DNA of 64,000 nt, taken from contig CAZURK010000047.1 of assembly GCA_964623055.1 (NCBI GenBank), forward strand, positions 3,618 to 67,617. Direction: 5' to 3'. Below, in pieces: positions 26,247 through 35,210 of this stretch. A program made the translations under genes and the position numbers. The notes under the pieces are model-generated. The model searched no databases. It was not told the DNA's origin and worked only from the letters and a program-made list of their open reading frames with translations. Within the stretch, counting starts at the first letter, position 1, and each line of letters starts with the position of its first letter. Origin of the DNA: JADHUC01 sp964623055 (lineage in GTDB: Bacteria > Planctomycetota > Planctomycetia > Pirellulales > Pirellulaceae).

Positions 26247-26599
26247 CTTGTTGGTTGTTTCTTCCTTCAAACGACAAGTTGATTACTAATGATTCGATAT
26301 CGATCCGTCGCGTCAAAATGCACCACGCGGCTGAAGATGAATCGGGCATATCGAGTCCGCGACTTTAACAGCCGTGTCGTCTGCGCCGGCAGTTCGATAG
26401 TCTGCTAGCATAAATGGTAAGATGCGAAATTTACCAGCGACTCGACAAACCGCAGTCCGGCTGTCTATACTGGTGTTTGGCACGGAACGCCTAAAGCCGA
26501 TCCGCAGTGGTTTCTCGGCATGCAATAGTCAGGATGCAGTGATTTGACTCGGCGACAGGGATTTTATCCGGCCATCCGGTCGTAGGAGAGTGTTTGCTC
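26247..26599. other. Divergent intergenic region between two transcription units
   Basis: A 353-bp gap separating the SNF2 pair (minus) from the helical-protein/AAA pair (plus). No open frame in it looks coding. It is locally AT-richer and must hold both promoters. I could not fix either with confidence. Confidence 0.5.
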
Positions 26600-27073
26600 A
26601 TGTCAATCGACCCTCATCAGCTCGCTTCTTTGTTTCACCTCGACGTTACACCCGAGGCTGGTTCCCGGGGTGGTGAGTCGGGGGGCAACGTGGCTGAGCT
26701 GTTCGTCGATTTGCTGCAACAACTCGTGATCGGACAGGAACGGCACAACAACCTGCTGGAAGAGTTGGTAAAGCAGAACAATGCGACCCAAAAGCAGCGA
26801 GCATCCGAATTGGGCCAGTGGAAGGAAGCGAATCCGGGGCTGGCCCGGCGATGCCGGACTGCGGCCGAAACGCTGAGCCGGGTCCAGAACGAGTTTCTCC
26901 ACAATCTGACGGACGACGTTACGGACAACGAAGACTGCCTCCTGGACGGCGAATTTGCCTTGAACGAATTTGTCGACCGCTACGGTCCACGCCTGGCGCA
27001 TTTGAACGGAGTGCTCCAAGTTCTCTCTCAATTGAGCACTACGGCCGATACCACCAACGCGCCGCAACAGTAG
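26600..27073 (+). CDS. Small helical protein preceding the AAA ATPase, unknown function
   Basis: A 157-residue, soluble, mostly helical protein. A Gly-rich hinge (SRGGESGGN) precedes a long coiled-coil-like stretch (LFVDLLQQLVIGQERHNNLLEELVKQNN), then basic and acidic helices and LAHLNGVLQVLSQLS near the end. It resembles adaptor or chaperone proteins in shape only; no family is claimed. An in-frame TTG at 26594 is closer to the AGGAG than the ATG, so the start could be two codons earlier. It lies 151 bp upstream of the AAA ATPase gene on the same strand. Confidence 0.72.
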   Translation: MSIDPHQLASLFHLDVTPEAGSRGGESGGNVAELFVDLLQQLVIGQERHNNLLEELVKQNNATQKQRASELGQWKEANPGLARRCRTAAETLSRVQNEFLHNLTDDVTDNEDCLLDGEFALNEFVDRYGPRLAHLNGVLQVLSQLSTTADTTNAPQQ

Positions 27074-27224
27074 CGATGAATGTGCCGGTAGTACCGGTTT
27101 TGTCGCCCTTCTTCTCAGGTGACAAATAGGGGGCCGCGTCATTTGACCCTCACGCGGTCTGGACGTAGATTTTTCGTGAACTCGTTGTTTTCTTCCTTTT
27201 CAACGTTTCACGAAATCGGGCGCC

Positions 27225-28640
27225 ATGTCTCAGTTGCCATCCAGCGACAAATCCAGCGGTCACGAAGCCAATTTGGACGTCCTTGTTAGTCGTGTGAACC
27301 GAATGGTGGCGGACGCGACCGGCACACGAACCGCGTCCAACGACGCGCCAAGCCGGATCAGCGAAGGCCCGAGTATCGACGATGCTTTCGTGCCCCGCGA
27401 GCCGACTACGCTGCGAGCAGCAGGCATGAGCGAAGCCGAACTCGAGGCGCTGATCTTAAAACTGTTGTTGGCTCGCAACGACATGGCTGGGCGCCATGTG
27501 GCTGACCACATCAGATTTCCGTTTATGCTGGTCGAGCAGACGATGCGGCAGATGAAGGACGATCAATTGGTCGTCTACCGATCCTCGGCCCCAATGAACG
27601 ACTACATCTATCAGTTGACGGACGTCGGTCGGGAACGAGCGAAACGGTTTACCGAGCATTGCACGTACTTCGGTTCAGTGCCCGTTTCCCTACGCGACTA
27701 CATCTCCAGCGTCCAGATCCAATCGCTTACCACGCAGTATCCGACCCATGAGGATTTGGGACGCGCCTTCGCAGATCTAATGGTACCGCCGAGGATGCTC
27801 ACTCGATTGGGCCCGGCGGTCAACTCGGGACGCGGCATGTTCCTGTACGGCTTTCCGGGTAACGGCAAGACGAGTATTGCCGAGCGCGTGACAAAGGCAT
27901 TCGGCGAGCACATTTGGGTGCCGCGCGCGCTAGGCGTAGATGGCGAGATCATTCGGTTGTTCGATCCGTTGAATCACGAAGAGACGCCTTTGGAGCGTAC
28001 CACGGCTTTGTACAACAAGTCGCGGATCGACAGACGTTGGGTTCGGATCAAGCGTCCCACGATTGTGGCTGGTGGCGAACTGACGATGGAAAACTTGGAG
28101 GTGTCGCTGAATACTTCGACCGGAATCAGCGAAGCGCCGCTTCAACTGAAGAGCAACTGCGGCACGCTCGTAATCGACGACTTCGGTCGCCAGCGTATCA
28201 GCATCGACCAATTGCTGAACCGGTGGATCGTGCCGCTGGAGAAGCGTCACGATTTCCTGAATCTGCCAAACGGGAAGAAGATCGAGGTGCCGTTCGATCA
28301 GTTGGTTATTTTCGCCACCAACCTGGAACCGAGGGACTTGGTCGACGAGGCGTTCTTACGCCGCATCCCGTACAAGATCGAGATCACGGATCCCGACGAA
28401 ACGGAATTTCGGCAACTGTTCCAGGTCATGTGCAAACAGCTCGAGATCTCCTACGATTCGCAGGCGGTCGACTATCTGATCGAGAAGCATTACCAGAGCG
28501 AAGGGCGACCGTTTCGCTATTGCCAGCCTCGTGACCTGCTCTTGCAGGTTCGCAATCACTGCCTGTATCACGCCGTACCGGTGGAATTGAAACCGGAGTA
28601 CTTCGATGTGGCCGTAGACACGTATTTCGCAGTGATGTGA
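27225..28640 (+). CDS. AAA ATPase with winged-helix-like N-terminal part
   Basis: A 471-residue protein. Residues about 65-150 (SEAELEALILKLLLARNDMAGRHVADHI, then LTDVGRERAKRF) read as a winged-helix-like module. The ATPase has Walker A GFPGNGKT (209-216), Walker B TLVIDDFG (314-320), a sensor 1-like LVIFATNLEPRDLVDEAFLRRI and a C-terminal lid with RPFRYCQPRDLL. Nothing marks it as a protease or DNA-replication factor. By family behaviour it should form a ring that remodels proteins. Context (small helical protein upstream, SNF2 unit divergent) suggests a regulated remodelling task. Confidence 0.87.
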   Translation: MSQLPSSDKSSGHEANLDVLVSRVNRMVADATGTRTASNDAPSRISEGPSIDDAFVPREPTTLRAAGMSEAELEALILKLLLARNDMAGRHVADHIRFPFMLVEQTMRQMKDDQLVVYRSSAPMNDYIYQLTDVGRERAKRFTEHCTYFGSVPVSLRDYISSVQIQSLTTQYPTHEDLGRAFADLMVPPRMLTRLGPAVNSGRGMFLYGFPGNGKTSIAERVTKAFGEHIWVPRALGVDGEIIRLFDPLNHEETPLERTTALYNKSRIDRRWVRIKRPTIVAGGELTMENLEVSLNTSTGISEAPLQLKSNCGTLVIDDFGRQRISIDQLLNRWIVPLEKRHDFLNLPNGKKIEVPFDQLVIFATNLEPRDLVDEAFLRRIPYKIEITDPDETEFRQLFQVMCKQLEISYDSQAVDYLIEKHYQSEGRPFRYCQPRDLLLQVRNHCLYHAVPVELKPEYFDVAVDTYFAVM

Positions 28641-28744
28641 TCGTCGTGGGTAGTTGGACGGCGCTGCTCTGGCGTTTGAAGTGGCGATGTCCAAATAGCC
28701 TGGCCGAACTCCGCGACTCGTCGAGCGTGGGCGAAACTGAGGTC

Positions 28745-29359
28745 TTAGTCTTCAGCGTTCTGGTCTTCTTCCTCGTCGTCCCCGCCGGACCGTTCTCCCC
28801 CAAAACTCAACCTCAGTTGTGGGTCCTCTCGTTCTGCGTCCGGGTTCAACTCCTTGTACAGGAGGCTCGGCTGAATGTCGCGGTTGTTCTGGTATTTGTC
28901 GCTGCAATACTCGACGATACTACCCTCGATCTGGTGGTAGAAGATCTGGCAGATGGGAACGTGGGGATAGATGCGAACGGGCTGTACAGCGAAAATCTCC
29001 AGGGTCCAATAGCCGCAGAAGCCGACATCGCCGAAACCGGCCGTGACGTGGACGAACAGCCCGAGCCGGCCGACCGACGAACGTCCCTCGATCATGGGTA
29101 CCAGACCGTGGGTCTCGGTGCGTTCCACTGTCCGGCCCAGGTACAGTTGGCTGGGATTCAGGACCAGCCCGTCTTCCGGAATGACCAGCCGGCGAACGCG
29201 ATTAGGCTGTTTCATGTCCAACACGACTTCTTCATACGTGAGAAGCTCGCTGTGCAACGTCAAGTTGTAGCTGTTCGGGTTCAGTTTTGCCTCGTCGAAG
29301 GGCTCGATGATGATTCTCGTGCCCAGATTCTGGCGGATTTCCTGGCCGGATAGTATCAT
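28745..29359 (-). CDS. dcd: dCTP deaminase
   Basis: A 204-residue enzyme that converts dCTP to dUTP for thymidylate synthesis. The conserved block EGRSSVGRLGL (91-101) with VHVTAGFGDVGFCGYWTLE follows, and Glu121 is the expected catalytic glutamate. Start MILSGQEI and NPNSYNLTL are typical. The last 25 residues are acidic and extend beyond the usual end. The presence of a deaminase-only or bifunctional (DUT) activity cannot be told from motifs alone. Convergent with the AAA ATPase gene. Confidence 0.95.
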   Translation of the reverse strand: MILSGQEIRQNLGTRIIIEPFDEAKLNPNSYNLTLHSELLTYEEVVLDMKQPNRVRRLVIPEDGLVLNPSQLYLGRTVERTETHGLVPMIEGRSSVGRLGLFVHVTAGFGDVGFCGYWTLEIFAVQPVRIYPHVPICQIFYHQIEGSIVEYCSDKYQNNRDIQPSLLYKELNPDAEREDPQLRLSFGGERSGGDDEEEDQNAED

Positions 29360-29506
29360 GTCGCTTGACTCGCCTCGGTAAGTCCTACTATCTAACGCGG
29401 CAATTGTGCCGGACGTGTCGTACCGATGTCAAGTGTCTGCCCCATCGTGTTTCGTACGGTGGATGGGCCGTTACGTGCTTGGGCAGGCACGAGTGAAAGG
29501 CAGCAC

Positions 29507-29893
29507 GTGGAAAGCGAATCATACGATCCTCGGTATCTGGAAGGCATCCGCCGGTTCAACGCCCGCGAGTTCTTCGAGGCGCACGAGGTGTGGGAGGAGC
29601 TTTGGCGAGATTGCCAGGACTCCGACCGCCGTTTCTATCAGGGACTGATCCAGGTTGCCGTCTGCCTGCATCATTTTGGCAACGGCAATACGCTCGGCGC
29701 AAGAAAACTGTATCACAGTAGCTGCGCCTACCTGCAACAGTACGGAGCCGAATACCAAGGATTGGGCATCGAGGGTCTGCTAGCCGACCTCGAAAGATGC
29801 TGTTCGGGGATTCTGGAGGGAAAGGACTACCCGGAGGTCAAGATCGACCCAACGCTGATTCCAAAAATCCATCTAACCCCCGCTGTTGGGTGA
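29507..29893 (+). CDS. DUF309 domain protein
   Basis: A 128-residue protein of the DUF309 family. The conserved helical core is present: YLEGIRRFNAREFFEAHEVWEELW, then RRFYQGLIQVAVCLHHFGNGN and GARKLYHSSCAYL. The conserved His/Glu pair (EAHEVWE) may bind metal; function is unknown. The GTG at 29507 is preferred because AAAGG precedes it and because homologs start close to the YLEGI block. An upstream ATG at 29426 would add 27 residues without family similarity. It is divergent from dcd. Confidence 0.87.
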   Translation: MESESYDPRYLEGIRRFNAREFFEAHEVWEELWRDCQDSDRRFYQGLIQVAVCLHHFGNGNTLGARKLYHSSCAYLQQYGAEYQGLGIEGLLADLERCCSGILEGKDYPEVKIDPTLIPKIHLTPAVG

Positions 29894-30137
29894 CCGACTG
29901 GCGAATACACTCGTTGCGACCTGCAAAACCCCTTTCTCTTGAGGCAAACGGAAAGGAAGGCCAGTGGCCGGGCGATATAAGCAAGTGGCCGGGCAGGACC
30001 CCAACTTGTGCTCTGATGTACGTCTTTTTCTTGCGATCACAGGTAGTTCAGGTTACCATTAATGTCTTAGAATGGAACTTATTGCGTTCGAAGGGGTCTT
30101 GAGGCTGTCAACTGAATTAACATGGGGGTATACGTTC

Positions 30138-31850
30138 ATGGCCAGGAAGTTGCTGTTCGGAGGAGTCCTGTTGACGCTCTTCGGGCTGGCCGTCTCGACG
30201 ACTCGGGCACAGGACAGTCTGTTGCTGGAATTGTACGGTCAGGGTGTGCATGCTTATTATTCCGGCGAATATGACCGGGCTCACGAGTTGCTGACGATGG
30301 CAGTCGACCAAGGCAGTCATGATCCTCGCTGCTACTACTTCCGTGGATTCGCCTGTGCCAAACTTGGCCGGCCCGATGAGGCGGAAGCCGACTTCAAACA
30401 GGGGGCCGAGCTTGAGGCAAAGGGAGCGGCTGTCCAAATCAACGTTGGCGCGGCGCTCCAGCGGATTCAAGGCGAAACGCGTCTGCAGTTGGAACGCCAG
30501 CGATACACCGCGAAACTGGCCGTTCGGTTGCAGGAAGCGAAAGAGCGTGAGGAGAAATACGAGCAGTCCAAGACCGATGAAGCGAGGGTTCTGCGCGGCG
30601 CTGACCAACCGGCACCGGGCGACGTAAACGTACCCGAGGCGATGGGCTCCGATCCAACCGACCCATTTGGCGCGGGCGGTGCCACCGAGCCACCGCCTAC
30701 GGAGCCTCCGGCCGAGCCAATGGAACCCGCGGTGACTGAACCTGCCGTCGACGGGGCGCCCGACCCGTTCACCCAACCGGCCGAGCCGGACGCAGGTGCG
30801 GGCGCTGACCCGTTTGCTGATCCGACCACCCCCGTCGTCCCGCCAACTTCCGATCCAGGCGAACCAGCCGCTCCAGCAGACTCCGATCCGTTTGGTGCGC
30901 CGACCGAACCTGCGGCCCCGGCTGCCGGCGCCGATCCATTCGGTGGAATGCCTGCCGATCCGGCTGCCCCCGCCGCTGGTGCTGATCCCTTCGGTGCTCC
31001 GGCTGACCCCGGTGCGCCCGCCGCCGTCGATCCCCTTGGTGCGCCTGCCGATCCCGCAGCGCCGGCTGCCGGCGCAGACCCATTTGGCGCTCCCGCGACG
31101 CCGGCCGCTCCTGCTGCCGGTGCCGATCCATTCGGAGGGATGCCCGCCGATCCGGCTGCCCCCGCCGCTGGTGCTGATCCCTTCGGTGCCCCGGCTGACC
31201 CCGGTGCGCCCGCCGCCATCGACCCCCTAGGCACGCCTGCCAAACCCGCGGCCCCAGCCGCTGGTGCAGATCCATTTGGCGCTCCCCCGACGCCGGCCGC
31301 TCCGGCCGCTGGCGCCGATCCATTCGGAGGGATGCCCGCCGAACCGGCTGCCCCCGCCGCTGGTGCTGATCCCTTCGGTGCCCCGGCTGACCCCGGTGCG
31401 CCCGCCGCCATCGACCCCCTAGGCACGCCTGCCAAACCCGCGGCCCCAGCCGCTGGTGCAGATCCATTTGGCGCTCCCGCGACGCCGGCCGCTCCGGCTG
31501 CTGGCGCAGACCCCTTTGGCGCTCCCGCCAAGCCAGCCACCCCCGCCGCTGGTGCGGATCCATTTGGTGCCCCTGCTAAGCCGGCTGCGCCTGCCGCCGA
31601 TCCACTAGGGACTCCGGCCAAGCCAGCCACGCCCGCTGCTGGCGCTGATCCGTTTGGCGCGCCTGCCAAGCCTGCAGCCGCACCGGCTGCGGGTGCAGAT
31701 CCGTTCGGTGCACCGGCAAAGGAGGCTCCAAAGGTCAACGACAACGATCTCCTAGGCGGGGCGGATCCATTCGGCGCCCCTGCCAAGCCTGCTGCGGCCA
31801 AACCCGCCGACAAAGACGTAGATCCATTTGCCGATGATCCCAACGACTAG
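30138..31850 (+). CDS. Exported TPR protein with long Pro/Ala-rich DPFG repeat tail
   Basis: A 570-residue protein. A signal peptide ends near TTRAQ. Residues about 30-110 form one to two TPR-like units (YYSGEYDRAHELLTMAVDQ, YFRGFACAKLGRPDEAEADFKQG), then a charged coil. From about residue 190 to the end the sequence is low-complexity Pro/Ala with some 23 copies of a DPFG or DPLG core, in the pattern AAPAAGADPFGAPA. Three tandem units of 192 bp are visible at DNA level (from 30942). DPF motifs act as short linear binding sites in eukaryotic endocytosis; no such role is claimed here. GGGGG lies 9 nt before the ATG. Confidence 0.82.
   Translation: MARKLLFGGVLLTLFGLAVSTTRAQDSLLLELYGQGVHAYYSGEYDRAHELLTMAVDQGSHDPRCYYFRGFACAKLGRPDEAEADFKQGAELEAKGAAVQINVGAALQRIQGETRLQLERQRYTAKLAVRLQEAKEREEKYEQSKTDEARVLRGADQPAPGDVNVPEAMGSDPTDPFGAGGATEPPPTEPPAEPMEPAVTEPAVDGAPDPFTQPAEPDAGAGADPFADPTTPVVPPTSDPGEPAAPADSDPFGAPTEPAAPAAGADPFGGMPADPAAPAAGADPFGAPADPGAPAAVDPLGAPADPAAPAAGADPFGAPATPAAPAAGADPFGGMPADPAAPAAGADPFGAPADPGAPAAIDPLGTPAKPAAPAAGADPFGAPPTPAAPAAGADPFGGMPAEPAAPAAGADPFGAPADPGAPAAIDPLGTPAKPAAPAAGADPFGAPATPAAPAAGADPFGAPAKPATPAAGADPFGAPAKPAAPAADPLGTPAKPATPAAGADPFGAPAKPAAAPAAGADPFGAPAKEAPKVNDNDLLGGADPFGAPAKPAAAKPADKDVDPFADDPND
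30942..31517 (+). repeat. 192-bp tandem repeats, three units, in coding DNA
   Basis: Equivalent points lie at 30942, 31134 and 31326 (GGTGGAA/GGAGGGA followed by ATGCC), giving units of 64 codons. The second and third are nearly identical; the first is more diverged. Likely prone to copy-number change. Confidence 0.8.
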
Positions 31851-31855
31851 AGACT

Positions 31856-31948
31856 GGGGTCAGGTCTTGACTTGTAACTTAAGCAAGTAACGTTTTGGTG
31901 ATGCCTACTCTCTGGCGAGGCTTAAGTTACAAGTCAAGACGTGACCCC
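31856..31948. repeat. 28-bp inverted repeat between convergent genes
   Basis: Arms 31856-31883 and 31921-31948 pair at 27 of 28 positions; the arm starts GGGGTCAGGTCTTGAC. It lies between the convergent DPFG-repeat and HNH genes and could be a two-way terminator. The GGGGTCAGGTCTTG start is reminiscent of REP elements mobilised by REP-associated tyrosine transposases, a suggestion from memory only. Confidence 0.8.
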
Positions 31949-31955
31949 CTCCTGA

Positions 31956-32237
31956 TCATTTCTGCTTTTGGGCCCAGGTGATGAATTTCTTGATCTCGGG
32001 GTGCGCCGAGAGTGAATCGAGCGAGTTGTAGTGGCGGCCCAGCTCTTTCTCGTCGGGAATCAGGTGGTGGATGGCTTTGTGGCAATCTGGGCACACGTCA
32101 ATCGTCTGGGCCATCTGTTCGCGAGTGTAACGTTTCTTGAACCACCTGTTGCTGTGGCAGGTGCGCGGAATCAAGTGGTGTTCCGTGGTGCCCCGTTTGA
32201 CGACGCGACCGCAGAGTTGGCATTCGAGACGGCTCAC
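31956..32237 (-). CDS. Small HNH endonuclease domain protein
   Basis: A 93-residue protein. It has a zinc-binding set CQLCG near the N-terminus and CPDCHKAIHH later, with the catalytic-type TEHHLIPR between them: the arrangement of the HNH nuclease family. A GTG start at 32237 is chosen because it follows a GGTGAGGA ribosome site and begins 11 nt after the aminotransferase stop. The frame stays open upstream but would overlap the aminotransferase. No intein, group I intron or restriction partner is near, so its target is unknown. Likely in the same transcript as the aminotransferase. Confidence 0.83.
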   Translation of the reverse strand: MSRLECQLCGRVVKRGTTEHHLIPRTCHSNRWFKKRYTREQMAQTIDVCPDCHKAIHHLIPDEKELGRHYNSLDSLSAHPEIKKFITWAQKQK

Positions 32238-32247
32238 GGTATAGTCC

Positions 32248-33651
32248 TCACCCTGCCAGCCGTTTGGCGAGCGCCGCGAAGATGCCGTACATCGCTTCGA
32301 GGTACTCACGAGCTTCTTCGAGCGGCATTACATGCGGCGGGCTGATCCGGATCACTTTGTCCGCCAATGGGCCCAGCAAATGGATCGCTCGTCCTTGCTG
32401 ATCGCCTAGGTAGCAGGCCTCGACACACGCATCGGCAACGTCTTTCGGCGTGTGCGAGCCAATCGCATCGCATTCGATGCCCCAAACACAACCCTCGCCC
32501 CGCACGTGCTTGATCACGCCAGTTTCCTTCAGGCGGCACAAGCCCGTCTCCAATACCTCGGACAATCGGCGGCCCTGCGCCAGCACGTCCGTGGTCTCGA
32601 ATTCGTCCAGCGTTGCGAGCACCGCCGCGCTGGACAGTGGATTGGCGCTCCATGTGTCCGAACCATCGCCGTACGAAAGCGAGCCAAACACTTCCGCGCG
32701 GCCTACGGCGGCGCTGACCGGCACTCCGTTGCCCATCCCTTTGCCCAGGCAGACAATGTCAGGTTCGATGCCATAATGCGTGAATGCGTACATGGGACCG
32801 GTTCGTCCGAAGTTCGACTGAATTTCGTCCAGGATCAACAGGATATCCCGCGAGCGGCAGAACCGCTCCAGAAGCTGTAAGTACTCCGGTTGCGGGTGAT
32901 ACGACCCGCCGCCGCCAAGATATGGCTCGGTAATCAGGCAGCAGATTCGATCGCCGTGCTGCTTGTATAAAACATCCAGTTCCCTTTCGTACGGAGCCAA
33001 ATCGATCGGTTGCTTTCGTCGTTCGATGTCGCAGCATTCCTCGATCGGAAAACTGATGAAGTGAACTCGCGGATCGCGTTCCGGATCTTCTTCCTTGCCG
33101 GTTGTCGCGCCGGCCAGCCCCTTCTTGCCGTGAAAACCACGGCGTGTCGCCAGGATCATGTCACTGTCGGGCCGCCGAGACATGGAGGCCCAGAGCGATT
33201 TCTGAATCGCCTCGCTTCCGCTGGCCGCCCAAAGAACCTGCTCCATGCGACCGCCGCCTGGTTGGCTTCGGAGGTTCTCCAGCAACCGTTGATTGGCTTG
33301 AATCTCCAGCAGCGTGGCAGCGTTGTAGGAAGTCAGCGGCACAGCCCGAACGAACTCGTTCTCCGGGTCGATCGCATCCAGTTTCATGTAGCCGAACACT
33401 CGCTGCCACCAACTCGCGGGATTGTGCCCCAGGTTGGCCACCAGGACTCCGGAACTGAAATCCGCCAGCTTGCGCCCTTCCGGCGTCCAGTGGTACGAGC
33501 CGGCGCTTTCGGCCAGCACCGCCAGTGACGGAGTGAAAGTGCGCTGTGTCAACGGTTCCGTCTCGCACAGAAACCGCCGCGCCTCGTTCGATTCTTCTTC
33601 ATCGGGATGTTGTATGAGAAACGACGGGTCGTTAGGTGTGTTCTTGTCCAT
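32248..33651 (-). CDS. Class III PLP-dependent aminotransferase
   Basis: A 467-residue class III (ornithine/4-aminobutyrate-type) aminotransferase. The Asp that holds the pyridine nitrogen is in LILDEIQSNFGRTG, and the Schiff-base Lys is in VCLGKGMGNGVPVSAAVG. SGVLVANLGHNP at the N-terminus and the GYWTEN-less, GSEAIQKSLW cofactor loop are as expected. Substrate is not clear; such enzymes use omega-amino acids or amino sugars. The ATG at 33651 follows GAGGGCAAG. It lies 109 bp after a Gfo/Idh/MocA oxidoreductase gene and may work in the same sugar- or inositol-derived pathway. Confidence 0.92.
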   Translation of the reverse strand: MDKNTPNDPSFLIQHPDEEESNEARRFLCETEPLTQRTFTPSLAVLAESAGSYHWTPEGRKLADFSSGVLVANLGHNPASWWQRVFGYMKLDAIDPENEFVRAVPLTSYNAATLLEIQANQRLLENLRSQPGGGRMEQVLWAASGSEAIQKSLWASMSRRPDSDMILATRRGFHGKKGLAGATTGKEEDPERDPRVHFISFPIEECCDIERRKQPIDLAPYERELDVLYKQHGDRICCLITEPYLGGGGSYHPQPEYLQLLERFCRSRDILLILDEIQSNFGRTGPMYAFTHYGIEPDIVCLGKGMGNGVPVSAAVGRAEVFGSLSYGDGSDTWSANPLSSAAVLATLDEFETTDVLAQGRRLSEVLETGLCRLKETGVIKHVRGEGCVWGIECDAIGSHTPKDVADACVEACYLGDQQGRAIHLLGPLADKVIRISPPHVMPLEEAREYLEAMYGIFAALAKRLAG

Positions 33652-33760
33652 CTTGCCCTCAGTTAACAACGAGAAATCATCCAGAGACAGAAATTCAGAT
33701 ATAGGGAGCCCATCACAGGGCAGGACTCGTTTGCGAAGGGACGGTGGAACCGCGCTTCGC

Positions 33761-35035
33761 TCAAACGGTTTCGGACCGCAAACGCACGCTTGGCGTTCCT
33801 TCGTAGTTGATCAACGCCGGCTGGCCTTCCCGGGCGATGGACAGTCGGGCGGCTTCGGTCACCAATTCGTTGATGCAACTGTTCGAAGGCGTAGCGACGA
33901 TCCCTCGTTGGTCGATTTCCGCGAGCACGCGCTGCCGCGCGGTCAACGCCTCGTCGCCTTCGAGTCCGTCCGCCGCGGCGTTGACCCGTTTGGCGGCCAG
34001 CACCAGGGCTTCGATCGACTCGAACCCGTACCCCACCGGCTTTAGCCCTTCGCCTTCCCAAGGCACCAGCCGGAAGTAGTCTGGGCTGACGAAACGGAAC
34101 ATGGCGCCCGCTTGGTCGTCCACATAGCCATGACGCACGCCGCGATACTGGTCGTCGTGTTTGAGAATGGCACTGCGGTCGTCGCCTTCACAGTACATTA
34201 CCAAGCACTGGTCGTTGGTGCCAGCCGCCTTGTCGGGATAGCCGAGACCGTCGGTGATGCTGAGCAACGCTCCGTTTTCCCATACGACTCGGCCCTGCGC
34301 CCACATGTAGCCCACATTACCGTTCGGGAACGTGCCCTCCACACCGCGTACCGAAACTTCGACCGGTCTTAGGCCGGTGATGAAATACACCAAGTCTACG
34401 TAATGGCAGCCGACGTAGGTGAACGGGTCGCTGTTCTCCTTGGTGAACCACTTCTGGAAGTTCGAGTGGCGGTAGCAATACGGCTCGATCATTTTGGCCT
34501 CGCCGCATCGAAACTCGCCGAAGCGTCCCGCCTGATAGAGCCCCCGCGCGTCGAGCGATCGGCGGTCGAACCGCTTGTGGTATTCCACACCCACAAAGCG
34601 TCCTTTGGCCAACGCAATCTCCTCGATCTCGGCCGCCTCCGCGTACGTGGGCACCAACGGCTTTACGGCCAACACATGCTGATCGTGCTCCAGAGCCACT
34701 CGGATTACGGCTGAATGGAAATTATCCGGAACTGCCACCACCACCAGGTTGCCAGGGGAAAGCGAGGCGATTACTTCCTTGAACAAATCCGGGTGCATCT
34801 TGTCTTGCGGCACGTCAAGCGACGGAAAGGGCTCGAATCCCTGGCCCGGAAATGCGTCGGCGAATCGTTCGGACGCGGCCAACTCGGCCAGCGGAGCCGA
34901 ATTCAGAGCAGAAATCTTGATCGGCCCGATCGTGTTCTGCCTCTGCAAGTGGTAAAGCGATGGCAGGATTTGGTCGTTCGTGATCATCCCACCGCCGACA
35001 ATGACGATCTCCAATCTCTGGCTTGGTTTGCTCAT
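33761..35035 (-). CDS. Gfo/Idh/MocA family oxidoreductase
   Basis: A 424-residue NAD(P)-dependent oxidoreductase of the sugar/inositol dehydrogenase type. N-terminal Rossmann fold with IVIVGGGMITNDQILPSL (about 10-27), then VVVAVPDNFHSAVI and the Lys of HVLAVKPLVP that begins the EKP-like catalytic region. VGVEYHKRFDRR and YVGCHYVDLVYF are the substrate-side motifs. Substrate is unknown. No signal peptide is visible, unlike many planctomycete Gfo/Idh proteins with a Tat signal. Upstream lies a 175-bp gap carrying one double-hairpin repeat. Confidence 0.92.
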   Translation of the reverse strand: MSKPSQRLEIVIVGGGMITNDQILPSLYHLQRQNTIGPIKISALNSAPLAELAASERFADAFPGQGFEPFPSLDVPQDKMHPDLFKEVIASLSPGNLVVVAVPDNFHSAVIRVALEHDQHVLAVKPLVPTYAEAAEIEEIALAKGRFVGVEYHKRFDRRSLDARGLYQAGRFGEFRCGEAKMIEPYCYRHSNFQKWFTKENSDPFTYVGCHYVDLVYFITGLRPVEVSVRGVEGTFPNGNVGYMWAQGRVVWENGALLSITDGLGYPDKAAGTNDQCLVMYCEGDDRSAILKHDDQYRGVRHGYVDDQAGAMFRFVSPDYFRLVPWEGEGLKPVGYGFESIEALVLAAKRVNAAADGLEGDEALTARQRVLAEIDQRGIVATPSNSCINELVTEAARLSIAREGQPALINYEGTPSVRLRSETV

Positions 35036-35114
35036 CGGAACCTGCTCGCGTTTCGCGTGTTGTCTGGAATACCCCTGCCGAAAGAATAACGAACCGGCCG
35101 AGCTTCTGCCAGCA

Positions 35115-35180
35115 GTAGCCGGATTCGCAAGAATTCGGGCGAATCCTGTAATGTCTCCGAAGTCTTGTGACTTCAGCTAC
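35115..35180. repeat. GTAG...CTAC double-hairpin element, copy 3 (66 bp)
   Basis: Left hairpin GGATTC-GCAA-GAATTC (one mismatch) and right hairpin GAAGTC-TTGT-GACTTC, with ends GTAGCCG and CAGCTAC. The two halves differ more than in the other copies, as if from different parents. Confidence 0.75.
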
Positions 35181-35210
35181 AATCAAAAGGCCGCCATTTC
35201 CAAGAGGGCC

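Noticed and set aside
30467..31843. A 458-codon open frame on the minus strand opposite the DPFG-repeat gene
   Set aside because: It arises from the GC-rich repeat codons of the plus-strand gene, has no ribosome site, and its protein is pure low complexity.
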